From: Cognatishimia sp. MH4019
GTDB lineage: Bacteria; Pseudomonadota; Alphaproteobacteria; Rhodobacterales; Rhodobacteraceae
Reading direction: 5' to 3'
Assembly: GCF_020177595.1 (NCBI RefSeq)
Contig: NZ_JAHTBL010000013.1
Span: 1-54,854, forward strand
DNA length: 54,854 nt
The notes under the pieces are model-generated. The model did no database searches, was not told the origin of the DNA, and saw only the letters and a program-made list of their open reading frames with translations. Position 1 is the first letter of the stretch, and the number at the start of each line of letters is the position of its first letter. This document shows, piece by piece, positions 1-9,627 of the stretch. The position numbers and the translations under genes were made by a program.

Positions 1-337
1 CATGACGGTTTTTGGAGAAGCTAGAATGATCCGGGATACGGTCGGTCAGATCTAGGCGACAGAACCAGCGATACGCCAGGTTCAAGTGAACTTCCTCGCA
101 AAGCCGACGCTCAGAGCGGATGCCAAAACAATAACCCACGATGAGCATGCGGATCATCAGTTCCGGATCAACCGACGGACGGCCAGTGTGGCTGTAGAAA
201 TCTGCCAGATGTCCCCGGATGCTGCTCAGATCGAGATGACGATCAATCGACCGCAGCAGATGATCTTGCGGGACATGATCCTCCAGCGAAAACTTGTAAA
301 ACAACGCCGCCTGCGCTTCCTGCCTAGGTCCCATCAT
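1..337 (-). CDS. IS5/IS1182-family transposase, N-terminal fragment (cut by window edge)
   Basis: Reading leftwards from an ATG at 337 (a second ATG follows at 334), the frame is open to the window edge, about 112 codons. It contains the DUF772/InsH N-terminal domain: a leader around ALFYKFSLEDHVPQDHLLR, then a stretch with GRPSVDPELMIRMLIVGYC, RSERRLCEEVHLNLAYRWFC and PDHSSFSKNRH. This domain precedes the RNase H-like catalytic domain, which lies outside the window. Nothing visible is broken, so the copy may be intact. The family is clear; the exact IS name needs a database. Confidence 0.85.
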   Translation of the reverse strand, partial: MMGPRQEAQAALFYKFSLEDHVPQDHLLRSIDRHLDLSSIRGHLADFYSHTGRPSVDPELMIRMLIVGYCFGIRSERRLCEEVHLNLAYRWFCRLDLTDRIPDHSSFSKNRH

Positions 338-417
338 CGCAAGCCCTCCCGCTCAATGACGGAAGTGAATCAGCCAATTAGCCCTCGATCAACAAAGAGT
401 TTCTCAACAAAATCAGC
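1..417 (-). mobile_element. IS5/IS1182-type insertion sequence, 5' terminal part
   Basis: The minus strand carries the start of a DDE transposase (337 to 1). Its upstream leader ends near 417 in a terminal sequence that reads GCTGATTTTGTTGAGAAACT inward. Almost the same sequence, with one mismatch in the core, occurs in the opposite orientation at 54731-54752. The element continues beyond position 1, so its far end and target duplication cannot be seen. The outer boundary is set by similarity to the right-hand terminus and is good to a few bases. Confidence 0.75.
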
Positions 418-485
418 CCATATCCACCAAATGCGGCGAGACAGCGAAGGTCGGCTTTCAACAAATCTTGTGGTAAACTCATCTA

Positions 486-899
486 ATGACAGACAAGAAG
501 AAACCCACGCATTCCTCCAGCACGAACCCCTATATTCCGAAGGGCGACGGCGACGAAGCCGTGCAAGCGTACATCTCGGCCATGCTCGGCTGGAAAGGCA
601 CGCTCGGCAAAGAGATCGACGCGACCGTCGAAAAAGTCTTCCCCGAGGTGCGCAAACAGGTTCGTTGGAACACGCCGTTTTATGGCAAAGAGGACGGCTG
701 GTTTCTGGCGATGTATTGCTACAAAAACTACGTCCAGATCACCTTTGTGACCGGGTCGTCGCTCGATCCCGTACCGCCGAAAGCATCCAAGGTAGAAGGT
801 ACTAGGTATCTGGACATCCACGAGGATGAGGCTCTCGACAAAGAGCAACTCGCAAGCTGGGTTCTCCAATCTCTGAAGCTTCCGGGACAGAAGCTCTAG
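486..899 (+). CDS. DUF1801 domain protein
   Basis: A 137-aa protein with the DUF1801 (YdhG-like) signature: a helical N-terminus with the pattern EIDATVEKVFPEVRKQVRWN, followed by TPFYGKEDGWFLAMY and a C-terminal strand/helix region ending in a lysine-rich tail. The biochemical function of this small cytoplasmic family is unsettled. It stands alone: the IS lies on its left and a bidirectional terminator (983-1007) separates it from the convergent ubiK-like gene. Its start is only about 70 bp from the IS terminus, so its promoter may lie partly in IS-flanking DNA. Confidence 0.8.
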   Translation: MTDKKKPTHSSSTNPYIPKGDGDEAVQAYISAMLGWKGTLGKEIDATVEKVFPEVRKQVRWNTPFYGKEDGWFLAMYCYKNYVQITFVTGSSLDPVPPKASKVEGTRYLDIHEDEALDKEQLASWVLQSLKLPGQKL

Positions 900-982
900 A
901 GCAGTCATCCGTCTCGATAAGGCAAACGGCAGAAAAGTCCCGCAACCCCACACGCCCACCAAACCAAGCGCATTAAAACGGC

Positions 983-1007
983 AAAAGGCGCCCTACCGAG
1001 CGCCTTT
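983..1007. terminator. bidirectional rho-independent terminator between DUF1801 gene and ubiK
   Basis: Stem AAAGGCGC / GCGCCTTT with an 8-nt loop, flanked by an A-run on the left and T-rich sequence on the right. It lies between two converging genes, and on the minus strand it follows the ubiK-like stop. Confidence 0.7.
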
Positions 1008-1028
1008 CTACCAACATAACCAGTGATC

Positions 1029-1274
1029 TTACTTCTTTTTCGCTTCCAGAGCTTCGATCCGCGCCATGAGCGAGGCGTTCTCTTCGCGCGCTTTCTGCGC
1101 CATGGCGCGCACTGCGTCGAACTCTTCGCGGGTGACGAAGTCGCGATCCGCCAGCCAACGGTCCACCAGCGATTTCATCGCGGTTTCCGCCTCGTCCTTC
1201 GCGCCTTGCGCCACGCCCATGGCGTTAGTCATCAACTGCGAGATATCGTCCATGATTTTATTGCGGGTCTGCAT
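1029..1274 (-). CDS. ubiK: UbiK-like accessory factor (BMFP/YqiC family)
   Basis: An 81-aa, highly charged protein with an N-terminal amphipathic segment (DISQLMTNAMGVAQGAKDEA) and a C-terminal trimerising coiled coil (REEFDAVRAMAQKAREENASL onward, ending EAKKK). This is the layout of the BMFP/UbiK family, whose E. coli member helps aerobic ubiquinone biosynthesis at the membrane; that role is family knowledge, not shown here. It is divergent from lgt, an arrangement common in alphaproteobacteria. Length is normal for the family. Confidence 0.8.
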   Translation of the reverse strand: MQTRNKIMDDISQLMTNAMGVAQGAKDEAETAMKSLVDRWLADRDFVTREEFDAVRAMAQKAREENASLMARIEALEAKKK

Positions 1275-1369
1275 GTCGCCACCTTTGTTTCAAGTTGTGA
1301 TCTATATGGGCCTGTTGGGCTGCATTCTCAAGGTTGACTTCGCCGCAGGGGGCTGAACACATCGCGCCC

Positions 1370-2263
1370 ATGTTGGCAGCGATCCCCTTCCCGAACCTTT
1401 CGCCTGAAATATTCTCGATCTCCATCGGTGGTTTCGAGTTTGCCCTGCGCTGGTATGCGCTGGCCTACATCGTGGGCATCCTGATCGGTTGGCGCATCGT
1501 CATCCACGCCTGCGCGCGCCCGGCAATCTGGGGTCGGGACACACCGCTAATGACCCGCGAACAAATCGACGATCTGCTCACCTGGGTCATTTTGGGCGTC
1601 ATCATCGGCGGACGGCTGGGGTTCGTGCTGTTCTACCAGCCGGGCTATTACCTTCAGAACCCGCTTGAGATCCCGATGATCTGGCAAGGCGGCATGGCCT
1701 TCCATGGCGGTTTTCTGGGCGTCGTCGCGGTGATCGCGTGGTTTTGTTGGAAGCACAAAATTCCGCTTTGGAACCTCGCCGATGCGCTGGCCATCGCCAC
1801 GCCGCCCGCGATCTTTCTGGGTCGGATCGCCAATTTCATCAATGCCGAGCTGTGGGGCCGCCCCACCGATCTGCCTTGGGGCGTGATCTTTCCCGGCGCC
1901 GCGGCCCAAGATTGCCCCGATGTCGTGGGGCTGTGCGCCCGCCACCCCTCCCAGCTCTATGAGGCGCTGCTGGAAGGCGCGCTTTTGGGCGGGGTCTTGC
2001 TCTATCTGGCCTATCGGCGCGGTGCGCTGAAAAAGCCGGGCCTTCTGACCGGGCTTTTCTTCGCGGGCTATGGCGCCGCGCGCTTTTTCGTTGAGCTTTT
2101 CCGCCAAGCCGACGCGCAATACATCACGATGGAAAACCCCTTCGGTTATGTCGTGCGCTTGGGCGAGTTCGGCCTGTCCATGGGCCAGCTTCTGTCGATC
2201 CCGATGATTGCCGTAGGCGTGGTGCTGATGCTCTGGGCGCGGGGCCGTAAGGCAGACACATGA
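1370..2263 (+). CDS. lgt: prolipoprotein diacylglyceryl transferase
   Basis: A 297-aa polytopic inner-membrane enzyme that moves diacylglycerol from phosphatidylglycerol to the lipobox cysteine of prolipoproteins. Visible signatures are HGGFLG (residues 112-117), the Lgt signature [14 protein letters not shown] (151-164), RHPSQLYEA (191-199) and the late [12 protein letters not shown] block. The ATG at 1370 is preferred because the protein then begins just before the first conserved segment; a TTG at 1334 would add 12 residues. It is first in a three-gene operon and overlaps the next gene by 4 bp (ATGA). Confidence 0.95.
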   Translation: MLAAIPFPNLSPEIFSISIGGFEFALRWYALAYIVGILIGWRIVIHACARPAIWGRDTPLMTREQIDDLLTWVILGVIIGGRLGFVLFYQPGYYLQNPLEIPMIWQGGMAFHGGFLGVVAVIAWFCWKHKIPLWNLADALAIATPPAIFLGRIANFINAELWGRPTDLPWGVIFPGAAAQDCPDVVGLCARHPSQLYEALLEGALLGGVLLYLAYRRGALKKPGLLTGLFFAGYGAARFFVELFRQADAQYITMENPFGYVVRLGEFGLSMGQLLSIPMIAVGVVLMLWARGRKADT

Positions 2264-3315
2264 CGGCGTTGAAGGCCGAACTGATTGCCCAGATTCGCGC
2301 GAATGGCCCGATGAGCGTCGCGGAGTTCATGACGACCTGCCTGCTCCACCCCACCCACGGTTATTACACCACGCGGCAGGCTTTCGGCGCGGATGGCGAC
2401 TTCATCACCGCGCCTGAGATTTCCCAGATGTTTGGCGAGTTGGTGGGCCTCGCCCTCGCGCAGAGCTGGCTGGATCAAGGCGCGCCGGATCGCTTTACGC
2501 TGGCCGAGCTTGGACCGGGGCGCGGCACGTTGATGGCCGATGCGTTGCGCGCAACCAAAGCGGTGCCCGGTTTTCATGACGCTGCCGAGATTGTGCTGCT
2601 TGAGGCCTCCCCCACCTTGCGTATTCAGCAATTGGACACCGTCCCGCAGGCTCGCCATATCGACACTCTCGCAGACCTGCCCGACCAACCGCTCTACCTG
2701 ATCGCGAACGAATTCTTCGACGCCCTGCCCATTCGCCAATTCCAACGCGACGGCGCAGGCTGGCGCGAGAAGCGCGTCGGGGTGCAGGATGATACGCTGA
2801 GTTTCGGGCTCACCGACCCCACCCCGCAAGACGCGCTGGCCCACCGCCTTGAAGACACGAAAGACGGCGATCTGGTAGAGGTTAGCCCCGCCGCCGCGAC
2901 GCTTCTGTCCGAAATCGGCACACGCATTACCCAGCATGGGGGCGCGGCCCTGATCATCGACTATGGTGACTGGCGCTCGCTCGGCGATACGCTTCAGGCA
3001 ATGGCGGATCACGCGCCTACGGATCCGCTGGCCAACCCCGGCCATGCAGACCTCACCGCCCATGTGGATTTCGAGGCGCTGGCGCAGGCCGCCCCCTGCG
3101 CCCACACCCGCCTCACCCCGCAAGGCGTCTGGCTGGAGCGGCTCGGCATCACTGCCCGCGCCCAAGCGCTTGCACAAAACCTGAGCGGCGCAGCGCTGGA
3201 CAGCCATATCGGCGCACATCGCCGCTTGACCCATCCGTCAGAAATGGGAACCTTGTTCAAAGTGCTGGGGCTGTATCCGACCGGGCAGCCACCCCCCGCC
3301 GGACTGGAACCATGA
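2260..3315 (+). CDS. SAM-dependent methyltransferase, MidA/NDUFAF7 family
   Basis: A 351-aa protein of the MidA/NDUFAF7 family of class I methyltransferases. It shows [15 protein letters not shown] (46-60) and the SAM-binding loop ELGPGRGT (83-90), then the family's ANEFFDALP block near residue 150. The mitochondrial homologue methylates an arginine of a complex I subunit; whether the bacterial protein does the same is not known from sequence. Start and stop codons overlap lgt and pgeF by 4 bp each, so the three genes are probably translationally coupled. Confidence 0.9.
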   Translation: MTALKAELIAQIRANGPMSVAEFMTTCLLHPTHGYYTTRQAFGADGDFITAPEISQMFGELVGLALAQSWLDQGAPDRFTLAELGPGRGTLMADALRATKAVPGFHDAAEIVLLEASPTLRIQQLDTVPQARHIDTLADLPDQPLYLIANEFFDALPIRQFQRDGAGWREKRVGVQDDTLSFGLTDPTPQDALAHRLEDTKDGDLVEVSPAAATLLSEIGTRITQHGGAALIIDYGDWRSLGDTLQAMADHAPTDPLANPGHADLTAHVDFEALAQAAPCAHTRLTPQGVWLERLGITARAQALAQNLSGAALDSHIGAHRRLTHPSEMGTLFKVLGLYPTGQPPPAGLEP

Positions 3316-4070
3316 CGCTCGAAATTCTGACCTCTGACAGCCTTGGCGATGTGACCCACGGGTTTTTCACCCGCAAAGGCGGCGCGTCATCGGGCGTCTT
3401 TGCCGGGCTCAACTGCGGCTACGGTTCCTCCGATCAGCACGACATCGTCAAGATCAACCGCACCCGCGTGGCCCAAGCGATGGAGGTGACCCCCGATCAA
3501 CTTGTGTCGGTCTATCAGGTGCATTCGCCCGATGTCGTCGCCGTTGAAGGGCCGATCAACGGACAGACCCCACCCGCTGACGCGATGGTCAGCAAGACAC
3601 CCGGCGTCGCGCTGGGTATTCTGACCGCTGACTGTCAGCCTGTGCTCTTTGCCGACCCGAATGCAGGCGTGATCGGCGCGGCCCATGCGGGCTGGAAAGG
3701 CGCGCTCGACGGGGTGCTGGAAGCCACGGTTGATGCGATGGAAGCCCAAGGGGCCGCCCGCGCGGACATCACCGCCGTCATAGGCCCGTCGATCAGTCAG
3801 CGCGCCTACGAGGTCGGCCCGGAATTCTTCGAGATGTTTCTGGACCACGACCCCGAATATGCCCGCTTCTTTGCAGGCGGCGACGGCGACCGAATGCAGT
3901 TTGATCTGCCAGCCTTCGGACTGCATCGTCTGCGCGAGGCGGGCGTCGGCACGGCAGAATGGACGCGCCATTGCACCTATTCCGATCCGGAACGTTTCTT
4001 TTCCTATCGCCGCAGCACCCATGCCAAAGAAGCCGATTACGGGCGGCTCATCTCGACCATCCGGCTGTAG
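3312..4070 (+). CDS. pgeF: peptidoglycan editing factor PgeF / multicopper polyphenol oxidase (YfiH, DUF152)
   Basis: A 252-aa protein of the YfiH/laccase-domain family. The three expected zinc/copper ligands are present: His71 (in QVHSPDVV), Cys108 (in TADCQPV) and His125 (in AAHAGWKG). Family members act as cytoplasmic purine-nucleoside-acting enzymes and in E. coli limit misincorporation of amino acids into peptidoglycan precursors. It is the last gene of the lgt operon and overlaps the preceding stop by 4 bp. Length is normal. Confidence 0.9.
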   Translation: MTLEILTSDSLGDVTHGFFTRKGGASSGVFAGLNCGYGSSDQHDIVKINRTRVAQAMEVTPDQLVSVYQVHSPDVVAVEGPINGQTPPADAMVSKTPGVALGILTADCQPVLFADPNAGVIGAAHAGWKGALDGVLEATVDAMEAQGAARADITAVIGPSISQRAYEVGPEFFEMFLDHDPEYARFFAGGDGDRMQFDLPAFGLHRLREAGVGTAEWTRHCTYSDPERFFSYRRSTHAKEADYGRLISTIRL

Positions 4071-4321
4071 CGACACGCGAATAAGGCAGCACTGGGGCGG
4101 ATCTGGCACAAGGCGCGCGCAGGATTTTGCTGCAAACCCTTTGTTTCCAAGGATCTCATTGTTTCGGCATCCGCCACAATACACCACAAAATTATCTAAA
4201 GTTTTTCGCTTTTCGCCAAAACCTCGCCCGATTGCCCCGTCATACCGGCTTCAACACAGCGATTAACCAAGCCGCAATCTCAAGACACTAAGACAGTGGC
4301 AGACCGGAAAGGCATCAGAAG

Positions 4322-4468
4322 ATGAAGACCGAAAAGAAATGGATCACGAAAACGATTCAGGACGCGGCCAAGGTAAAAACCAAAATGCCGTGGGAACGCG
4401 GCACGACCCGCATGGCCTTCATCGCCAAGCGTAAAGCAACGCAGACCGCGAAGCGCGTCACCGCCTAA
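4322..4468 (+). CDS. small basic protein, 48 aa, function unknown
   Basis: A 48-codon frame with an ATG preceded by AGAAG and followed 48 bp later by a strong terminator. The peptide is very basic (K/R-rich at both ends) and has a central KMPWERGTTRMAFIAKR motif. I believe small proteins with a similar MPWxRG core occur in other Rhodobacteraceae, but this is from memory. The 251 bp upstream (4071-4321) contain no other gene I can support, so they probably hold its promoter. It has no predicted membrane segment or signal peptide; a nucleic-acid or ribosome-associated role would be a guess. Confidence 0.6.
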   Translation: MKTEKKWITKTIQDAAKVKTKMPWERGTTRMAFIAKRKATQTAKRVTA

Positions 4469-4516
4469 AGACAATTTTCCCCAAGGCGTGGCACCTCCCT
4501 GCGCGCCTGACATCTC

Positions 4517-4551
4517 GCCGCCAATCCCAACCGGGATGGCGGCTTTTTTTT
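4517..4551 (+). terminator. rho-independent terminator after the 48-aa gene
   Basis: An 11-bp GC-rich stem (GCCGCC-ATCCC pairing with GGGAT-GGCGGC, one bulged A) with a 4-nt loop, followed directly by eight Ts. It ends the small-gene transcript just before the converging SDR gene. Confidence 0.85.
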
Positions 4552-4563
4552 GCGTGGGCCCGC

Positions 4564-5304
4564 TCAGCGCCCGCCTGCCACATCCAGAAGCGCACCCGTG
4601 CAATACGAGGCGTCATCGCTGCAAAGCCACAGGATCGACCGCGCGACCTCTTGTGCTGAGCCGGGACGCCGCATCGGCACATTTTGCCCTAGCCGTTGTG
4701 CGCGGTCGGGCTGACCGCCACTTGCGTGAATCTCTGTCTCAATCAGCCCCGGGCGCACACCATTCACGCGGATATTTTGGCCCGCCAGTTCCTTGGAGAG
4801 CCCAAGCGTCAGCGTGTCGATCGCGCCTTTGCTTGCCGCATAATCCACATACTCGAACGGAGAGCCGAGCCGCGCCGCAGCCGAGGACACAAATACAATC
4901 GCGCCCCCATCCGCGGCATCCGGCAAGCGCCGGGCTGCCTCGCGGGCAAACAGAAACGCACCCAGAATATTGGTATCAAACATCTTTTGCAGCCGGTCGA
5001 GGGGCATCTCGGCCAGCGGTAAAGCAGGCCCCACGATGCCGGCATTGACCACGACCGCGTCAAGCCTGCCAAACGTCTCCAGCGTGGCGTCAAACGCGCG
5101 CAACACATCGGCCTCTGCCGTTGCATCGCCCTGAACAGCCAAGGCTTTCGCGCCTGCGGCCTCGATCTCTGCCACCGTTTTCTTGGCCGCCGCCGCGTCT
5201 GTACTGTAGGTGAAGGCCACCTGCCAGCCCGCCTCGGAGGCCAGCACAGCGGTTGCGCGCCCGATCCCGCGCGAGCCGCCGCTGATGAGGATGGTCTTGC
5301 TCAT
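4564..5304 (-). CDS. SDR family oxidoreductase
   Basis: A 246-aa classical short-chain dehydrogenase: cofactor loop GGSRGIGRA (9-17), NAG at 87-89, catalytic Ser around 140-141 and YAASK with Tyr155/Lys159. It resembles the FabG/glucose-dehydrogenase group, so NADP(H)-dependent reduction or oxidation of a carbonyl/alcohol is expected; the substrate cannot be named. The GFA-family gene lies 17 bp upstream on the same strand and is probably co-transcribed. Confidence 0.9.
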   Translation of the reverse strand: MSKTILISGGSRGIGRATAVLASEAGWQVAFTYSTDAAAAKKTVAEIEAAGAKALAVQGDATAEADVLRAFDATLETFGRLDAVVVNAGIVGPALPLAEMPLDRLQKMFDTNILGAFLFAREAARRLPDAADGGAIVFVSSAAARLGSPFEYVDYAASKGAIDTLTLGLSKELAGQNIRVNGVRPGLIETEIHASGGQPDRAQRLGQNVPMRRPGSAQEVARSILWLCSDDASYCTGALLDVAGGR

Positions 5305-5321
5305 AATGTCCTGCCTGTGCC

Positions 5322-5720
5322 CTAGCTCTCCGGCGGAGCCATGTCCTGCGGCAGCCCATCCGCGATGTCATAATAGTCGCCCTTGTCCGCGACGAAGATA
5401 TGCTTGACCAGTTTCGTCCCCGTCGGGCCATCAAACGCGCCCAGGGAGACGCCGATCCAATCCAGATGAGGCGGGTCGAAGAACAGCGACGACCCGCACG
5501 TTCCGCAAAATCCGCGGCGCACTTTGGCGGAGCTTTGAAACCAGGTGATATGCTCGGCCCCATCAATCGTCACCCTGTCGCGCGGCAGGTCTACGGATGC
5601 CTCGAAATGCCCGGTATGTTTGCGGCAAATCGTGCAGTGACAGGCGACAGCTTCAGGCAGATCGCCCGTCACATGCACCTGCACCGCGCCACATAAACAC
5701 GAGGCTTTATGCTCTGTCAT
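5322..5720 (-). CDS. GFA family (glutathione-dependent formaldehyde-activating enzyme/CENP-V-like) protein
   Basis: A 132-aa zinc-binding beta-fold protein with the family's cysteine pattern: Cys8 and Cys10 (CLC), Cys27/29/32 (CHCTIC) and Cys72/75 (FCGTCG). The family includes the glutathione S-hydroxymethyl synthase Gfa of Paracoccus, but most members have unknown substrates. The ATG at 5720 is chosen because AAGGAG lies 7-12 bases upstream; the longer frame to 5810 has no conserved sequence. Confidence 0.85.
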   Translation of the reverse strand: MTEHKASCLCGAVQVHVTGDLPEAVACHCTICRKHTGHFEASVDLPRDRVTIDGAEHITWFQSSAKVRRGFCGTCGSSLFFDPPHLDWIGVSLGAFDGPTGTKLVKHIFVADKGDYYDIADGLPQDMAPPES

Positions 5721-5914
5721 GGTGCACTCCTTACCCGCGCCGGACGATTCGATACGCTTGCTGTGAATATGGCTGAAATTGTGGCAGTTCCGTCTGCGAA
5801 ACGGAAACAAAAAGGCCCGGCAGATTTGGATTAGTGCTCCAACCTACTGCAATAGAAAGAAATTTTTGACAATAAGGCAGGAATGCGGCCAATTGGGTTC
5901 AAGCAACGGATGTT

Positions 5915-5940
5915 CGCTGTTGTCGGTGGGGCCGACAGCG
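5915..5940. other. hairpin in the leader of the Hint-domain gene
   Basis: CGCTGT-TGTCGG pairs with CCGACAGCG around a short GGGG-containing loop with one small bulge, about 23 bp before the Hint-gene ATG. It has no T-run, so it is not a classical terminator. It may shape the 5' untranslated region; no function is established. Confidence 0.4.
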
Positions 5941-5962
5941 TGAAAGCCATAAGGTAGAACGC

Positions 5963-6757
5963 ATGAACCGCCCCTCCTCTGTCGCCGCTGGCCTCGCGGT
6001 GACACCCTCTTCCACCTTGGCCTCTGGTGGATATGTTCGACCAAACGGTTCATCTCAACGCAGCCGGCCTCTGCTGCGTAAATATGAGATGACCGCCTTG
6101 GACGCCTCTGGATCTCTTGTCGATATGGGTCGTCTGGCCCCCGCATCGCTGCCCTTTGAAGACAGCTTTGCCGCCATCGCGCGAGGCGCGCTTCTGGCAA
6201 CGCCGGACGGTCCGCGTGCAATCGAGGACATCCTGCCCGGTGACATGATCCTGACGTCGCAGGTTGGCCCACAGATCGTGCAATGGGTGGGTGCGATGAC
6301 GGTGCGCCCTGCCCCCTCGGATGCGCATCCCGCCCAACGCCCGCTGACCCGCATCGCTGCTGACAGCCTTGGGCTGAACCGCCCGATGCCCGATCTGGTA
6401 CTGGGACCTGCCGCGCGCTTGCTCCACCAGATGCCCGCGTTCCGCGACATGTACGGCACGTCCGCCTGCCTGACGCCTGCTGCAGGCCTTGTGGATGGCG
6501 ATGCGATTCTTGAAATTCGTCCTGTCAGCCCGGTGAAACTCTTTCAGGTGCTGGTGCCGATCCATGACACGATGCTGGTCAACGGGGTTGAGGTTGAAAC
6601 CCACCACCCCGGCCTGCACATCAAAAGCCAGCTCAGCCAGGATATGCTGTCGCTCTATCTGTCGATGTATCCCGGAACACGCAGTCTTGAGGATTTCGGC
6701 CCGATGGCGCACCCACGTTTGTCCGAGGACGACATCGCCAGCGTCAACGCCGCCTAA
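5963..6757 (+). CDS. Hint-domain protein, probably non-self-cleaving
   Basis: A 264-aa protein with a Hint_2-type domain from about residue 70: ARGALLATPDGPRAIEDILPGDMILT, a central LGPAARLL segment, and the late block around residues 195-215 ending ETHHPG. Rhodobacteraceae carry many such proteins, often at the C-terminus of large secreted proteins. Here the domain is almost alone, preceded by a 65-residue low-complexity N-terminus. The position where Hint domains normally have the nucleophilic Cys is occupied by Ala/Ile, so autocleavage is not expected. It converges on the next SDR gene with a 4-bp stop overlap. Confidence 0.75.
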   Translation: MNRPSSVAAGLAVTPSSTLASGGYVRPNGSSQRSRPLLRKYEMTALDASGSLVDMGRLAPASLPFEDSFAAIARGALLATPDGPRAIEDILPGDMILTSQVGPQIVQWVGAMTVRPAPSDAHPAQRPLTRIAADSLGLNRPMPDLVLGPAARLLHQMPAFRDMYGTSACLTPAAGLVDGDAILEIRPVSPVKLFQVLVPIHDTMLVNGVEVETHHPGLHIKSQLSQDMLSLYLSMYPGTRSLEDFGPMAHPRLSEDDIASVNAA

Positions 6758-7449
6758 AGCCGGTAGCCGCCCGACGCGGTGATCACCTCTCCAGTGACAA
6801 ACCGCGCTGCGTCGCTTGCCAGAAAGCGCACGACAGGGGTTATGTCTTCCGCCGTCCCAAGCCGGCCCAGCGCGGTCATGCCGACAAAGGCCTTGATCAA
6901 CTCATCCGGGCGCGGTTTATCCGCCACCTCAAACGCACCGGGCGCGACGGCATTTACCCGAATACCCTGAGGGCCAAGTTCTTTCGCCATGGCCTTGGTC
7001 CAGAGGTTCAGCGCGGCTTTACTGGCCCCGTAAATCGACGCCCCCGCCGGAGGCAAAACCGCATTCACGGACGAGATATTCACGACCGACGCTCCTTCTT
7101 TCAGGTGCGGCAGCGCTGCTGCCAGAAGATCGCCCGGTGCCAGCAAGTTCACATCCAGAATCGCCCGTTGCGCAGGGCCATCAAAGACATCCTTCGGGCT
7201 CATCTCGACGATACCCGCATTGTTCACGATCACGTCGAGACGCCCAAACCGATCCATCACTTGCGCGATCACATCCGCGCAACACCCCGGTTCGGTCAAA
7301 TCGCCTTGGATCGCCAAGACGCCATCTGGCATGTCAGTGGGGGGCGAACTGTTCCATACCAATGCCACGTCATGATCGGTCGCAAACTCTTGAACCAACG
7401 CCCCGCCAAGCCCGCGTGCACCACCAGTAATCAGGATTGTTCGAGCCAT
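6754..7449 (-). CDS. SDR family oxidoreductase
   Basis: A 231-aa classical SDR with GGARGLGGA (9-17), NNAG (76-79), catalytic Ser126/127 and YGASK with Tyr140/Lys144. The protein is slightly shorter than FabG-like enzymes because the region after the first beta-alpha units is compact. The substrate is unknown. It is a single gene between a convergent Hint protein and a tandem Lrp regulator 37 bp upstream. Confidence 0.88.
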   Translation of the reverse strand: MARTILITGGARGLGGALVQEFATDHDVALVWNSSPPTDMPDGVLAIQGDLTEPGCCADVIAQVMDRFGRLDVIVNNAGIVEMSPKDVFDGPAQRAILDVNLLAPGDLLAAALPHLKEGASVVNISSVNAVLPPAGASIYGASKAALNLWTKAMAKELGPQGIRVNAVAPGAFEVADKPRPDELIKAFVGMTALGRLGTAEDITPVVRFLASDAARFVTGEVITASGGYRL

Positions 7450-7486
7450 GCGCCATCTCCGTTAGGGTTTCCCCCACCATCGGGGA

Positions 7487-7987
7487 TTACGCAGACCGGC
7501 TCAACCGTTCTTCCATCACCTCGAATGGCACACCGGGTTCATCCTTGGCGCCGCGAATGACAAGCGAGGTTTTCACGCTGGCCACATTCGGCGCCGTCAG
7601 CAGATCCGACGTCAGGAAGGTCTGGAACGTGCTCAGATCAGGTGCCACGCATTTCAGGATGAAATCGACCTCGCCGTTCAGCATATGGCACTCGCGCACC
7701 AGCGGCCAATTGCGGCAGCGTTCTTCAAAAGCGCTCAGATCGCTTTCGGCCTGACTTTGCAGCCCGACCATGGCGAAAACCTGCACTTCAAAGCCCAGTT
7801 CGCGCGGATCAACCTCCGCATGATAGCCCCGAATATAGCCTGCCTCTTCCAGCGTGCGCACCCGGCGCAAGCACGGCGGTGCCGAAATGCCAACGCGCTT
7901 GGCCAATTCCACATTGGTCATGCGCCCATCTGCCTGTAGTTCCGCCAAAATCTGGCGGTCGATCGGGTCTAGTTTTGATCCGGCCAT
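7487..7987 (-). CDS. Lrp/AsnC family transcriptional regulator
   Basis: A 166-aa regulator with an N-terminal winged HTH (about residues 5-55, including MTNVELAKRVGISAPPCLRR) and a C-terminal RAM/ligand-binding beta-alpha-beta domain. These proteins bind DNA as octamers or similar and usually respond to amino acids. The ATG at 7987 starts just before the conserved DxIDRQIL helix; the open frame to 8059 is not supported. It is divergent from trxB, a neighbourhood seen in related alphaproteobacteria, so it may autoregulate and touch the trxB promoter. Confidence 0.88.
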   Translation of the reverse strand: MAGSKLDPIDRQILAELQADGRMTNVELAKRVGISAPPCLRRVRTLEEAGYIRGYHAEVDPRELGFEVQVFAMVGLQSQAESDLSAFEERCRNWPLVRECHMLNGEVDFILKCVAPDLSTFQTFLTSDLLTAPNVASVKTSLVIRGAKDEPGVPFEVMEERLSRSA

Positions 7988-9144
<1,157 letters not shown>

Positions 9145-9260
9145 CGATCACGTGTGAACACCACTGCGTGAATCGCGGGTCTGTGAATTGTCACATGACA
9201 TAGCACTATGCCTGAGTGGCCGAACCGGAAATTGGTCCGGCCACTAACAGGGACAGTCCT

Positions 9261-9443
9261 ATGAATACACTGCTAAAAACCACCGCTCTGCTCGCTCTTG
9301 TCGGCGGTCTTGCTGCCTGCGAGACCCACTCTGAAATGGATAAAGATGCCTCCATGATGAAAGAGGACAAGATGATGAAGGAAGGCGAGATGATGAAAGA
9401 CGACGCCATGACGAAAAAGGATGCGATGATGAAGAAAGGCTAA
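9261..9443 (+). CDS. small lipoprotein with MXKDX-type Met/Lys/Asp repeats
   Basis: A 60-aa protein. Residues 1-19 form a signal peptide ending in the lipobox LAAC, so Cys19 should be lipidated and exported; the mature part is only about 40 residues. After an ETHSEMDKDA linker it consists of degenerate repeats around MMKEDKMMKEGEMMKDDAM. This matches the pentapeptide MXKDX repeat family as I know it; function is unknown. Met-rich periplasmic peptides can bind copper or iron, or scavenge oxidants, but this is inference. The ATG at 9261 follows GGGACAG; the upstream frame adds an unlikely leader. Confidence 0.75.
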   Translation: MNTLLKTTALLALVGGLAACETHSEMDKDASMMKEDKMMKEGEMMKDDAMTKKDAMMKKG

Positions 9444-9468
9444 TCTGCCTGCCTTTTCCGGATTTTCG

Positions 9469-9497
9469 AAACGCCGCTCCTTCGGGGCGGCGTTTTT
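9469..9497 (+). terminator. rho-independent terminator after the MXKDX lipoprotein gene
   Basis: Stem AACGCCGC / GCGGCGTT with a short TCC-TTC-GG cap, followed by five Ts. It separates the lipoprotein transcript from the sulfate-activation gene. Confidence 0.85.
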
Positions 9498-9627
9498 GCG
9501 TCATTTGAGCCTCTTTTTCTATAGAATCTGTGCCGTCCGCTAGACTTTAGCCATAATCAAGGTCTAGGACCGCGCGCGAGGCGGGTCTGACCCCGCGCAT
9601 TCAAGTTTTAAAAGAAGAGCCTTTACC

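Noticed and set aside
86-805. Plus-strand frame of 239 codons overlapping the IS leader and the DUF1801 gene
   Set aside because: It runs antisense to the transposase and out of frame with DUF1801; the residue pattern is low-complexity Arg/His-rich, typical of a frame shadow in GC-rich DNA.
2146-3234. Long minus-strand frame of 362 codons opposite the MidA-like gene
   Set aside because: The sense strand encodes a clear methyltransferase; the antisense frame has no family features and arises from codon bias.
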